The notes beneath the pieces are model-generated. The model made no database searches, was not told where the DNA came from, and saw only the letters and a list, made by a program, of their open reading frames with translations. Positions 34,867 to 46,401 of a DNA stretch of 64,000 bases are shown here, in pieces. Every line of letters starts with the position of its first letter. Positions within the stretch are counted from its first letter, which is position 1. Source of the stretch: Cherax quadricarinatus (Eukaryota; Arthropoda; Malacostraca; Decapoda; Parastacidae); contig NC_091372.1 of the NCBI RefSeq assembly GCF_038502225.1, positions 2,015,034 to 2,079,033 on the forward strand, in the 5' to 3' direction. The translations under genes were made by a program, and so were the position numbers.

Positions 34867-35640
34867 CAACATTAAAATTCTTGTTTTAGATGTTGCTAGC
34901 GAGAAGTTTACCATCTTCAGATGAACCACTTTGATATTTTCGTATTTTTCATTTAGTTTTGTTGATTGAGCAGTTGATAAAGATAAATATTGGTTAGCAA
35001 TGTGCAATAAGACACATTTGAAGGCTCTAACGTAGCTGTCTATAAACAGCCAGCAATCTTCTGGTCGATATTCAAGTGGTACTCGAAGACGAACTCCAGC
35101 GATGTTACTTCGGTATACAAGTTCCTCATCTTGGCTCAAGTAAGGAAGGAGTTCAACTGTTCTTGTTTGTTAAGATTTTATTTTAACTTCTTGCTGTAGA
35201 CAGTTATTTTCTTTTAGTGTGGATGCTAAAAGTTCAGATGTTTGCTTTGGCAGACTGAGGTCACGTATTACATCATTGACTTCTTCTTGGGAGAACTGTT
35301 GGGCTGTTGTAATACTGACTTCATATTCACTTCCACTGTTGTCACCTGTGTTACATTCTAACACCTGAGTATCTTCAACATGTGACACAGAAGGTGAGGT
35401 AGTGTTGTAAACACTGGTAACATCTGTGGCGCAGTGATCCTTCATCACCAAATATCACGATATTCCCGCCTGACTTTCTTGTACTGGTTAAAACTTTTCA
35501 CAGTCACCATACAGAAATAATAATCGTGATGGTGGTTCTTCAGTTCTTTCTACACCATAGACACACTATTTTTCCACTGTCATAAGCATTCTACACAAGT
35601 CTTACAAACCACACGGGGAGGCCGAGACTTGTACCTCCAA
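34867..35640 (-). pseudogene. Relic of a conserved arthropod multi-copy gene of unknown function
   Basis: Minus-strand pieces in order: VCKTCVEC (about 35620-35600), a shifted frame with HHHDYYFCMVTVKSFNQYKK (about 35540-35480), an open stretch to a TAA at 35170 with EEVNDVIRDLSLPKQTSELL, and, in the same frame after that stop, LPYLSQDEELVYRSNIAGVR, LEYRPEDCWLFIDSYVRAFK and HLKMVNFSL. I recall a widespread arthropod family with these blocks, including cysteine clusters suggestive of zinc binding, but I do not know its function. At least one stop and one frameshift are present. The 3' end is cut at 34867 by the 32-bp satellite. Confidence 0.55.
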
Positions 35641-35929
35641 GCGCCACTCCAAAATAAGTTTGTTTTTTGAAAATCTATGAATTTTCCTTTATTTTTGCAT
35701 AGAGTATTCGCCAAAAATATAACAAAATGCACTGGGATTGTTTAAGCAGACTCTTCGTGAAGAACTCTTGTTTACCTGGAGAAAACTAACAAAATACAGG
35801 TCACAATATTGTCTTTGTTGATACAACTCCTTTCTTAAATATTAAATAAGTCACAAATAAAATTCTCTATATAGTAATAGACGCGTTATAGCTAAGTTCC
35901 CTGTTAATTGAGGCTAGCAATGTAATATC
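35641..35929. other. Spacer
   Basis: AT-rich sequence. Nothing recognised beyond possible upstream relics of the preceding gene. Confidence 0.45.
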
Positions 35930-37989
35930 TTCAAATATCCCGTCCAATGATTCAAATATCCCGTCCCAATGATTCAAATATCCCGTCCAATGATTCAAAT
36001 ATCCCGTCTCAACGATTCAAATATCCCGTCCCAATAATTCAAATATCCCGTCTCAATGATTCAAATATCCCGTCCAATGATTCAAATATCCCGTCCCAAT
36101 AATTCAAATATCCCGTCCCAATAATTCAAATATCCCGTCCCAATAATTCAAATATCCCGTCCCAATAATTCAAATATCCCGTCCAATGATTCAAATATCC
36201 CGTGCCAATAATTCAAATATCCCGTCTCAATGATTCAAATATCCCGTCCCAATAATTCAAATATCCCGTCCCAATAATTCAAATATCCCGTCCCAATAAT
36301 TCAAATATCCCGTCTCAATGATTCAAATATCCCGTCCCAATAATTCAAATATCCCGTCCCAATAATTCAAATATCCCGTCCCAATAATTCAAATATCCCG
36401 TCCCAATAATTCAAATATCCCGTCTCAATGATTCAAATATCCCGTCCCAATAATTCAAATATCCCGTCTCAATGATTCAAATATCCCGTCCCAATAATTC
36501 AAATATCCCGTCCCAATAATTCAAATATCCCGTCCCAATAATTCAAATATCCCGTCCCAATAATTCAAATATCCCGTCCCAATAATTCAAATATCCCGTC
36601 CCAATAATTCAAATATCCCGTCCCAATAATTCAAATATCCCGTCCCAATAATTCAAATATCCCGTCCCAATAATTCAAATATCCCGTCCCAATAATTCAA
36701 ATATCCCGTCCCAATAATTCAAATATCCCGTCCCAATAATTCAAATATCCCGTCCCAATAATTCAAATATCCCGTCCCAATAATTCAAATATCCCGTCCC
36801 AATAATTCAAATATCCCGTCCCAATAATTCAAATATCCCGTCCCAATAATTCAAATATCCCGTCCCAAAAATTCAAATATCCCGTCTCAATGATTCAAAT
36901 ATCCCGTCCCAATAATTCAAATATCCCGTCCCAATAATTCAAATATCCCGTCCCAATAATTCAAATATCCCGTCCCAATAATTCAAATATCCCGTCCCAA
37001 TAATTCAAATATCCCGTCTCAATGATTCAAATATCCCGTGCCAATAATTCAAATATCCCGTCCCAATAATTCAAATATCCCGTCCCAATAATTCAAATAT
37101 CCCGTCCCAATAATTCAAATATCCCGTCCCAATAATTCAAATATCCCGTCTCAATAATTCAAATATCCCGTCTCAATAATTCAAATATCCCGTCTCAATA
37201 ATTCAAATATCCCGTCCCAATAATTCAAATATCCCGTCCCAATAATTCAAATATCCCGTCCCAATAATTCAAATATCCCGTCCCAATAATTCAAATATCC
37301 CGTCCCAATAATTCAAATATCCCGTCCCAATAATTCAAATATCCCGTCCCAATAATTCAAATATCCCGTCCCAATAATTCAAATATCCCGTCCCAATAAT
37401 TCAAATATCCCGTCCCAATAATTCAAATATCCCGTCCCAATAATTCAAATATCCCGTCTCAATAATTCAAATATCCCGTCCCAATAATTCAAATATCCCG
37501 TCCCAATAATTCAAATATCCCGTCCCAATAATTCAAATATCCCGTCCCAATAATTCAAATATCCCGTCTCAATAATTCAAATATCCCGTCCCAATAATTC
37601 AAATATCCCGTCCCAATAATTCAAATATCCCGTCCCAAGAATTCAAATAACCCGTCCCAATGATTCAAATATCCCGTCCCAATAATTCAAATATCAAGTC
37701 CCAATAATTCAAATATCCCGTCCCAATAATTCAAATATCAAGTCCCAATAATTCAAATATCCCGTCCCAATAATTCAAATATCCCGTCCCAATAATTCAA
37801 ATATCCCGTCCCAATAATTCAAATATCCCGTCCCAAGAATTCAAATAACCCGTCCCAATGATTCAAATATCCCGTCCCAATAATTCAAATATCAAGTCCC
37901 AATAATTCAAATATCCCGTCCCAATAATTCAAATATCAAGTCCCAATAATTCAAATATCCCGTCCCAATAATTCAAATATCCCGTCCCA
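35930..37989. repeat. 22-bp satellite (ATTCAAATATCCCGTCCCAATA)n, about 94 units
   Basis: Very homogeneous 22-bp units. The left edge holds more variants (CCAATG, TCTCAATG), and a block with AACCCGTCCC and ATCAAGTCCC variants at about 37640-37745 is repeated at about 37835-37965, a duplicated multi-unit block. Confidence 0.98.
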
Positions 37990-38096
37990 TTGACTTTGTA
38001 TTTTGTTGACCACTGTTACAGTTACTTCTCCATCTCTGTGGACTGGGGTAAGACGAGTTATATTAAATATATTATGTTAACGTTCTGGTTTCAGTA
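37990..38096. other. Spacer
   Basis: About 107 bases of unique sequence between the 22-bp and 21-bp arrays. Nothing recognised. Confidence 0.6.
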
Positions 38097-41000
38097 GTGA
38101 TGGTACAGGTGGTAGTAGTGGTGGTACAGGTGGTAGTAGTGATGGTACAGGTGGTAGTAGTGGTGGCACAGGTGGTAGTAGTGGTGGTACAGGTGGTAGT
38201 AGTGGTGGTACAGGTGGTAGTAGTGATGGTACAGGTGGTAGTAGTGATGGTACAGGTGGTAGTGATGGTACAGGTGGTAGTAGTGGTGGTACAGGTGGTA
38301 GTAGTGGTGGTACAGGTGGTAGTAGTGGTGGTACAGGTGGTAGTAGTGGTGGTACAGGTGGTAGTAGTGGTGGTACAGGTGGTAGTAGTGGTGGTACAGG
38401 TGGTAGTAGTGGTGGTACAGGTGGTAGTAGTGGTGGTACAGGTGGTAGTAGTGATGGTACAGGTGGTAGTAGTGATGGTACAGGTGGTAGTAGTGATGGT
38501 ACAGGTGGTAGTAGTGGTGGTACAGGTGGTAGTAGTGATGGTACAGGTGGTAGTAGTGATGGTACAGGTGGTAGTAGTGGTGGTACAGGTGGTAGTAGTG
38601 ATGGTACAGGTGGTAGTAGTGATGGTACAGGTGGTAGTACAGGTGGTAGTAGTGGTGGTACAGGTGGTAGTAGTGGTGGTACAGGTGGTAGTAGTGATGG
38701 TACAGGTGGTAGTAGTGGTGGTACAGGTGGTAGTAGTGGTGGTACAGGTGGTAGTAGTGGTGGTACAGGTGGTAGTAGTGGTGGTACAGGTGGTAGTAGT
38801 GATGGTACAGGTGGTAGTAGTGATGGTACAGGTGGTAGTAGTGGTGGTACAGGTGGTAGTAGTGGTGGTACAGGTGGTAGTAGTGGTGGTACAGGTGGTA
38901 GTAGTGATGGTACAGGTGGTAGTAGTGATGGTACAGGTGGTAGTAGTGATGGTACAGGTGGTAGTAGTGGTGGTACAGGTGGTAGTAGTGATGGTACAGG
39001 TGGTAGTAGTGGTGGTACAGGTGGTAGTAGTGATGGTACAGGTGGTAGTAGTGGTGGTACAGGTGGTAGTAGTGGTGGTACAGGTGGTAGTAGTGATGGT
39101 ACAGGTGGTAGTAGTGGTGGTACAGGTGGTAGTAGTGGTGGTACAGGTGGTAGTAGTGGTGGTACAGGTGGTAGTAGTGGTGGTACAGGTGGTAGTAGTG
39201 ATGGTACAGGTGGTAGTAGTGATGGTACAGGTGGTAGTAGTGATGGTACAGGTGGTAGTAGTGGTGGTACAGGTGGTAGTAGTGGTGGTACAGGTGGTAG
39301 TAGTGATGGTACAGGTGGTAGTAGTGGTGGTACAGGTGGTAGTAGTGGTGGTACAGGTGGTAGTGGTGGTACAGGTGGTAGTAGTGGTGGTACAGGTGGT
39401 AGTAGTGATGGTACAGGTGGTAGTAGTGATGGTACAGGTGGTAGTAGTGGTGGTACAGGTGGTAGTAGTGGTGGTACAGGTGGTAGTAGTGGTGGTACAG
39501 TAGTGGTGGTACAGGTGGTAGTAGTGGTGGTACAGGTGGTAGTAGTGGTGGTACAGGTGGTAGTACAGTGTAGTGGTGGTACAGGTGGTAGTAGGTGGTA
39601 CAGGTGGTAGTAGGTGGTACAGGTGGTAGTAGTGGTGGTACAGGTGGTAGTAGTGGTGGTACAGGTGGTAGTAGTGGTGGTACAGGTGGTAGTAGGTGGT
39701 ACAGGTGGTAGTAGTGGTGGTACAGGTGGTAGTAGTGGTGGTACAGGTGGTAGTAGTGGTGGTACAGGTGGTAGTAGTGGTGGTACAGGTGGTAGTAGTG
39801 GTGGTACAGGTGGTAGTAGTGGTGGTACAGGTGGTAGTAGTGGTGGTACAGGTGGTAGTAGTGGTGGTACAGGTGGTAGTAGTGATGGTACAGGTGGTAG
39901 TAGTGGTGGTACAGGTGGTAGTAGTGGTGGTACAGGTGGTAGTAGTGGTGGTACAGGTGGTAGTAGTGGTGGTACAGGTGGTAGTAGTGATGGTACAGGT
40001 GGTAGTAGTGATGGTACAGGTGGTAGTGATGGTACAGGTGGTAGTAGTGGTGGTACAGGTGGTAGTAGTGGTGGTACAGGTGGTAGTAGTGATGGTACAG
40101 GTGGTAGTAGTGGTGGTACAGGTGGTAGTAGTGGTGGTACAGGTGGTAGTAGTGATGGTACAGGTGGTAGTAGTGATGGTACAGGTGGTAGTAGTGGTGG
40201 TACAGGTGGTAGTAGTGGTGGTACAGGTGGTAGTAGTGATGGTACAGGTGGTAGTAGTGTATGGTACAGGTGGTAGTAGTGGTGGTACAGGTGGTAGTAG
40301 TGGTGGTACAGGTGTAGTAGTGGTGGTAGTAGTAGTGATGGTACAGGTGGTAGTAGTGGTGGTACAGGTGGTAGTAGTGGTGGTACAGGTGGTAGTAGTG
40401 GTGGTACAGGTGGTAGTAGTGGTGGTACAGGATGGTACAGGTGTTAGTAGTGATGGTACAGGTGGTAGTAGTGGTGGTACAGGTGGTAGTAGTGGTGGTA
40501 CAGGTGGTAGTAGGTGGTACAGGTGGGTAGTAGTGATGGTACAGGTGGTAGTAGTGATGGTACAGGTGGTAGTAGTGGAGTGGTGGTACAGGTGGTAGTA
40601 GTGATGGTACAGGTGGTAGTAGTGGTGGTACAGGTGGTAGTAGTGATGGTACAGGTGGTAGTAGTGGTGGTACAGGTGGTAGTAGTGGTGGTACAGGTGG
40701 TAGTAGTGATGGTACAGGTGGTAGTAGTGATGGTACAGGTGGTAGTAGTGATGGTACAGGTGGTAGTAGTGATGGTACAGGTGGTAGTAGTGGTGGTACA
40801 GGTGGTAGTAGTGATGGTACAGGTGGTAGTAGTGGTGGTACAGGTGGTAGTAGTGGTGGATGGTACAGGTGGTAGTAGTAGTGATGGTACAGGTGGTAGT
40901 AGTGATGGTACAGGTGGTAGTAGTGATGGTACAGGTGGTAGTAGTGGATGGTACAGGTGGTAGTAGTGGTGGTACAGGTGGTAGTAGTGGTGGTACAGGT

Positions 41001-41211
41001 GGTAGTAGTGATGGTACAGGTGGTAGTAGTAGTAGTGATAGTACAGGTGGTAGTAGTGATGGTACAGGTGGTAGTAGTGGTACAGGTGGTATGGTACAGG
41101 TGGTATTAGTGGTGGTACAGGTGGTAGTAGTGGTGGTAGTAGTAGTGATGGTACAGGTGGTAGTACAGTGATGGTACAGGTGGTAGGTGGTAGTGGTGGT
41201 ACAGGTGGGTG
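38097..41211 (+). repeat. 21-bp minisatellite (GGTACAGGTGGTAGTAGTGAT)n, left block, about 148 units
   Basis: The unit alternates between GAT and GGT at the last codon position. Regular to about 39500, then increasingly disturbed by indels up to the LTR at 41212. A 21-bp period keeps frames open (Val-Gln-Val or Gly-Thr-Gly-Ser patterns), but frame breaks at 39490-41211 are not selected against, so it is not a gene. The same array resumes at 47757 beyond the LTR retrotransposon. Confidence 0.97.
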
Positions 41212-42429
41212 TGTTACAAAAAACGCGATTCTAAAAGCTTAGAGATCTCCAGTGAATACTAGAAAGGACTGCCCTTCTAGCATCCAGCCTGTTACTGGGT
41301 TTTCGTAACAAGTAGTCAGTATCCTGGTCCAATTATCCATTAAAATTCAGTATGAATTATTAGTGCTTTAGGATTACAACTGGTAGGCTACTAACTAGAG
41401 AAATTAAAATTTAATAAATTTATTAAGTAGTAAGTTGTCTAGAGGTATATTATCAAATTAAATTAATTACAGCAATCAAAATAAAATCAATCTCTCGAGT
41501 TCAATATTATTGTGCTGAAAGCACATATCACATTTATAATTCTTAAGTACCGTCAGGTACATTAACATTTAATAAGATATTACAAATATGTACAAGTGTG
41601 TGTATGCGTATAAGTGCTCTTAAGTAGTTAGCTATGTCTCAAGACTCGAATAAGACTTAAACAAGTGACTGACAAAGTCCTCAAATAAACTAACTTCTTG
41701 ACCGACTGGCAACCCGAACAGTCTGCTTGAACAACAAAGAATGCTAAGCCCAATAGCAATGCAATATCAAGCGACTGCGACACAGAATCAGGAACTGGGA
41801 AATAATATAACGACACTAAGTAGGGACCATCTGCAGATCCTCCACAAGTTACAAAACTCCCATAAAACTGAATCTACGTTCAGCATAGGAAAAACTGTGA
41901 CTGTGACAATACACAGGAACCAGTACAAAATTAGGTCAGAAGCTATAGCTCGGGACCTGAGATGTTCAGAGTGTCAATAGGACACACAACCTCAGTACAA
42001 CGTCGAAAATCACTAAGTCTTTACAATGTTCTGTGAACAAAGTTCTACAGAACTAACAAGAATAATGAGACAGACAATCTGTCCAACCAGCAAGCGAGTC
42101 TCCAGCAGACTGACTATTTCACGAGAGGTGAGGACACCCCCCCCTCGATCACGTGATAGCTACGTGGACAACTGCAGCTCAGAAGCCGGCAGTATAACGA
42201 GCGACAAGCGATAATTACAGTAGTTTGACAATCAAGACTAACTGAGCACATTTTATATACATCCTAACAACATAAGCTAAATAACAATATAACAGTCAAA
42301 TAATAATATAAAGTCATACATTTACGATTTAGCTATTATCGCAAATATAAGCAATATAAAATTAAATGAAAAGGTAATATACATTATATATACATAATAA
42401 TCATTGTAACCCATTCAGGGGTTGCAACA
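41212..42429 (-). repeat. 3' LTR (complete, 1218 bp)
   Basis: On the plus strand it starts TGTTACAAAAAACGCG and ends GGGGTTGCAACA, so the element-sense LTR begins TGTTGCAACC and ends GTAACA. It matches the LTR at 46402-47758 over almost its whole length. Its outer edge joins the 21-bp array directly. Confidence 0.95.
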
Positions 42430-42437
42430 CCCCCCCC
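42430..42437 (-). other. Polypurine tract
   Basis: On the minus strand, eight G residues lie immediately before the 3' LTR, in the position where plus-strand DNA synthesis is primed. The tract is short but in the exact expected place. Confidence 0.7.
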
Positions 42438-43045
42438 AACACGACAGAGGGTCGCACTAGGAGTTGCATGTCTTTCACATTATTTCTGGTTACTCATATC
42501 AATATTATTATCAAAATAAATATTAGTCTCTCTTGTGCCAAGCACCTCTACAATTTCACAGCGTCCGTCACTAGGATATGTCTCTAGTTCTAGGGCAGTA
42601 CACAGTATCGTATCTCTGTATACTCGTGGTTATGTACATCAGTGTAGAGACAGGATAGCGCTGACAAGGAGGGCACGTTGAGGCTCGATCATAGTAGAGG
42701 AGACTGCATTCCACTCTTTAGTAGTGGTTGTGGAATGCGAGGCAGTATGAACATCTGAGTATGAAACAGCTTAAGGTGTGTAGTGAGGGGGGGGGGGGGG
42801 TCTGCGACAGGACAGTGTTGCGTCACGCAGTACATCACCCGCACCACACTACTCACTCAACACTCAGCTTGTCTCCTCCTCACACAACATTACTGTGAAT
42901 ATATAAATATAATAATTAGACATGACATGAGTATATATAGTTATTATGGGCTGGAGGGATTAAGTTACTTTACTGAATTTGACATAGCAAGTAACAAAAG
43001 GTATTTGGGCATAAAATTACGTTAATTTAATGTAACTGATAATTA
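42438..43045 (-). other. 3' untranslated interior of the LTR retrotransposon
   Basis: About 600 bases between the pol stop and the polypurine tract with no coding frame of note. Contains a 14-base G run on the plus strand (42787-42800). No env-like frame is visible. Confidence 0.6.
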
Positions 43046-44562
43046 TTAAGGACGAGACAGAGCGTCAGCAATTACATTACAATGACCACTTATGTGTTTT
43101 ATGCTAATAGAATAAGGTTGGATTCTGAGGGCCCACCTCATGATCCTAGCATTTTTACTTTTCATAGTATTTATGTAGGTGAGTGGATTGTGGTCAGAAA
43201 AAAACGTTAATTTTAAATGGGGAAGTGCCCAAATACACGTCAAAATGTTCCAAGGACACCACAAGAGCTAGCTTCTTTCTCAATAGCATAATTTTTCTGG
43301 TGTCGTTTAAGCTTAGATGAATAGTAACATATAGGATGGAGAATGTCAGTGGATGTTGACTGTTGGAGCAGCACAGCACCCACTGCATAACAACTCGCAT
43401 CTATATGTAAAAAGAAGGGAAGATTGAAATTAGGACTCTTCAACACAGGAGCAGAGGAAAGCAGATGCTTCAACCTTTTGAACGAGTCTGAACAATCTCT
43501 AGTCCAGATGAACTGAACTTTGATACTAATGAACATAGTGAGAGGTGTAGGTGGAGGTGTGTGCGCTGGCTTGCCTGTCACTTGACACACGTGGCAACGT
43601 CGCACATGATCAGCTACTGTTTCCTTCATCTTTGGCCAAGTAAAATGTTTTGCCAGTTTACCGAGTGTCTTCTTGACACCCAAATGTCCTCCTATGGGAC
43701 TATTGTGAGCAAAATCAATGGCTTGTTCACGAAATGTAACTGGTAACACTACGAGATGCTTGACTGTGATGGAAACACTATCAGCTGACAACTTACATGT
43801 ATTTTTCTCCATCAGTACACCGTTACTATAATAGTAACAATTATCGAGATCCTTTGCTTCACTCTCAGTAACTGCTATATCTCTCAGTCTTTCCAGTGAC
43901 TGATCAACAAACTGATCCTTGATTAAATCATCATGAGTTAGAAATTTAACGTCAGTTGTGTCCTGACTAGGTTGATGACCGGGGGGAGTCAGTGTTAATG
44001 ATCCTGGGCGCAGAGCGTCACTAAACAACATATTCAACCCCAAATCATTGTCATCCACTAACTCAACAGGAGACAAGGATGGTTGTTGAATCTTTGACAT
44101 AGCTCTAGTAATTGCGCTGAGAGGAAATAAAATAGGTTTCTCTCTACAAGCTTCAATGGCATAATTATCATCAGTGTTATTATCAATCACAAGTGGTTCT
44201 TTACATATACCAGCATGAAGGATATCGTTCCCTATCAACAAGTCCACTGACCTGATGGGAAATACACCACTGGATATACCCACTGAAATATAACCAGTAT
44301 AATAGCTTGTTTCAATATAAACTTTGTGCAGAGGCACTTTTATAACAGCCCCTCCATAGGCTTCTAACAATACATCTATCTTGCAATAGGTATCGTCAGT
44401 TATGGGCAGTACATCTTCTCTTAATAACGTGAGATAACTGCCAGTGTCTCTGAAAGAAATTATCTCAGTTAGATGTGATTCGTCAAATCCTACTTTATCT
44501 CTCGAAAAGTAAGGACTCATCGCTGAACGAATCTTTTCGTCAGATACACTTTCTGACGCTAG
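43046..44562 (-). pseudogene. pol: pol of the LTR retrotransposon: protease, integrase zinc-binding domain, RNase H
   Basis: The frame continues from gag past one UGA. Order: protease with SFRDTGSYLTLL (active-site DTG) and LLIGNDI (about 44480-44220); a linker; the H2C2 zinc-binding domain of integrase with HNSPIGGHLGVKKTL and CHVCQVTGKP (about 43735-43575); then, in frame at about 43540, the end of the RT thumb (FIWTRDCSDSFKRLKHLLSS) and RNase H with FFLHIDAS and IEKE. Two frameshifts near 43270 and 43205 break the rest of RNase H, which continues with SDHNPLTYI and GHCNVIADALSRP to a TAA near 43046. Integrase core and RT palm are missing. The in-frame join suggests an internal deletion of an element with integrase before RT. 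Confidence 0.87.
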
Positions 44563-44565
44563 TCA
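44538..44565 (-). promoter_or_regulatory. Candidate gag-pol stop-codon readthrough signal
   Basis: The gag stop is UGA (44565-44563), followed by CUA G (44562-44559), the nucleotide context known to promote readthrough of UGA in alphaviruses and some cellular genes. A perfect inverted repeat follows directly: CGTCAGA (44558-44552), loop AAGTGTA, TCTGACG (44544-44538). Pol begins in the same frame with no other stop. The 4-base distance from stop to stem is shorter than the spacer in the classic retroviral case. Readthrough is inference. Confidence 0.65.
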
Positions 44566-46116
44566 TCTATCCTGAGTAACATTATCTAAAACAGTAGGAT
44601 AAGAGGAATTGCTAGGATTTTGGTGCCTTTGTTGCTCGGAAGAGGATACGACTTGTGTGGGGGCGCCAGCCGCACGACTGTTTCTCGTATCTCTTTCTAA
44701 CTTATAGCAATACTCTCTAGTATGTCCTTTTCTGTTACAATAGGTACATTTAACTTTCTTCTTCTCGATACCAGATTTCTGTCTAGCCACAGAGACAGAT
44801 TCAGGATTGTGAGTTTTCCTGGTAAAGGTACGAGAAGTTACAGTAGCAGGTACATCAGGCCGGCAATAAGCAGCTGATTTAGGTTGCCAACTTCTAGGAC
44901 AATTTTTAGTTACCTTGTTTCTTTGTGTTTTAGTACGTACAAGTTTGTGAGAAATCTCATAATTGTCTGCTAATGCTGCAGTTTCCAGAATATCTGAGGT
45001 AGTATGATCGATCAGATATTCTTGTATGTCAGCAGGCATACAGTTGTTAAACTCTTCGTGTAGTAACAACTGAACAAGGCTGTCATAGTTGTTACATTTA
45101 GCAGCTCTAGACCATCTCTCAAATGCAACTTTTTTCTCACGAGCAAACTCTACACAAGTTTGATCTTGTCGTCGTTGTAACGTACGAAATGCTCTTTGAT
45201 AACTTACAGGTAACAAGTTATATGTCTCTAGAATAGTTTGTTTGACAGCGTCATAACTAATGTACTTAGCAAATGGTAAAGCAGCCGTACAAGTTTGAGC
45301 TCTTCCCGTCAAAGCAGTATGAAGCAATGTTGCCCAGTGCTTACGTGGCCAGTTCATAGCACGAGCCTGGTTCTCAAACACATCAAAATATGTGTCTAAG
45401 TCACTTTCAAAAAACTTAGGAACCATAGATGCAGCTTTCTGCACATTAAATGTGTCCTGTGATCTATCAGTCTGTTGTCTTCCCAGACGAACATTTTCTC
45501 TTTGGAAATCTTCTTCGTTCAATCTCCTCTGTGCCTCTATTTGTGCAGTCTGCAACATAATGAGGCGTTCAAACCTCTCAAACTGTTCCTGAGAGATAGG
45601 ACCAGTGGGTAATGGAGGAGTAGGGAAATTAACATGGTCTGGACGGTCCTTAGGTCGGACACTTGGTCCAGCCGTCTCTAGAGTGTCTAGATCTGGTCTA
45701 GAATAAGTAAATACAGGTGTAGTATACACTGTACTAGTATTAGGCTGTGTCATACTACCAGCTACACTCTGTACTATAGTGTCAGTGAGGCGGGAAGGTG
45801 TGAGCGAGAACTGAGCTACACTAGGCTCAGACACGAGGCTCACTTCTGCTCTAGTTGCTCTTTCTTCAACTTCAAATAGAGTCATATTTCCTAATTGTGA
45901 CACTAGGCTTTCTAAATCTGAATCATAATCAGACATCTCTGTATGAGCAGGAAACAATATATCTTTAATTAATGCTCTGACAGTTTCTGCGGTGTAATTC
46001 CTGTTATACGTCACACCGAGATATTTGGCTACTTGCCAACACGTCTGAAGTTTTAATGTACTTAACTCAGACAAAGTCAGAGTATCAATTAACTGTTTCA
46101 CTTTGGCATACATCAC
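44563..46116 (-). CDS. gag: gag polyprotein of the Gmr1-like LTR retrotransposon (517 aa)
   Basis: An intact frame of 517 codons. The N-terminal region (LSELSTLKLQTCWQVAKYLG, about residues 14-33) is shared with the gag fragment at 25557. A Pro/Thr-rich stretch (about 110-180) is followed by a helical segment and the central block NVQKAASMVPKFFESDLDTY ... NWPRKHWATLLHTALTGRAQ (about 230-280), which resembles the SCAN/capsid-like domain of vertebrate-type gypsy gags. A CCHC zinc knuckle CTYCNRKGHTREYC lies at residues 457-470. Gag assembles RNA-containing particles in the cytoplasm. The Met at 46116 is the first in frame and is followed at once by another Met; the leader from the primer site is about 265 bases. 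Readthrough at its UGA would make Gag-Pol. Confidence 0.9.
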   Translation of the reverse strand: MMYAKVKQLIDTLTLSELSTLKLQTCWQVAKYLGVTYNRNYTAETVRALIKDILFPAHTEMSDYDSDLESLVSQLGNMTLFEVEERATRAEVSLVSEPSVAQFSLTPSRLTDTIVQSVAGSMTQPNTSTVYTTPVFTYSRPDLDTLETAGPSVRPKDRPDHVNFPTPPLPTGPISQEQFERFERLIMLQTAQIEAQRRLNEEDFQRENVRLGRQQTDRSQDTFNVQKAASMVPKFFESDLDTYFDVFENQARAMNWPRKHWATLLHTALTGRAQTCTAALPFAKYISYDAVKQTILETYNLLPVSYQRAFRTLQRRQDQTCVEFAREKKVAFERWSRAAKCNNYDSLVQLLLHEEFNNCMPADIQEYLIDHTTSDILETAALADNYEISHKLVRTKTQRNKVTKNCPRSWQPKSAAYCRPDVPATVTSRTFTRKTHNPESVSVARQKSGIEKKKVKCTYCNRKGHTREYCYKLERDTRNSRAAGAPTQVVSSSEQQRHQNPSNSSYPTVLDNVTQDR

Positions 46117-46381
46117 GAAAATAATTGTACTACGAGAGAGTGATTATGGGAAACTATAATCCTAATAGGAATTTTAGTGTTGGATGTCTTAGAGTTAGAA
46201 CTCATAAACAGTATTTCCATCTCCTTGGATCAAGAGACTCAGTCAGGTACATACATCCACCTGGTATGTTGTACAAGACTAAACTCAAAGTCTTCAGATT
46301 AGGAAAGTACTCAAAGTGTTTGATCATAGAGTCACTAGTATGTCAAACTGGACAATTTCTCCAACACCTTGGATCAAGAGC

Positions 46382-46399
46382 CTCCCGGACAGGCCCCCA
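46382..46399 (-). other. Primer-binding site, tRNA-Pro-like
   Basis: Two bases after the 5' LTR, the minus strand reads TGGGGGCCTGTCCGGGAG. It matches 15 of 18 positions of the proline-tRNA primer site known from gammaretroviruses, so tRNA-Pro priming is likely but another tRNA cannot be excluded. Confidence 0.75.
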
Positions 46400-46401
46400 T
46401 T

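Noticed and set aside
28291..37989. CRISPR-like arrays of 32-bp and 22-bp repeats
   Set aside because: Units are contiguous with no unique spacers, and the DNA is clearly eukaryotic. They are satellites.
41628..42214. Small frames of about 62-79 codons repeated at 46818-47404
   Set aside because: They are duplicated because they lie in the two LTRs; no start context or homology suggests a protein.
43240..44520. A cellular aspartic protease-integrase fusion gene
   Set aside because: The flanking LTRs, primer site, polypurine tract and in-frame gag show it is retrotransposon pol.
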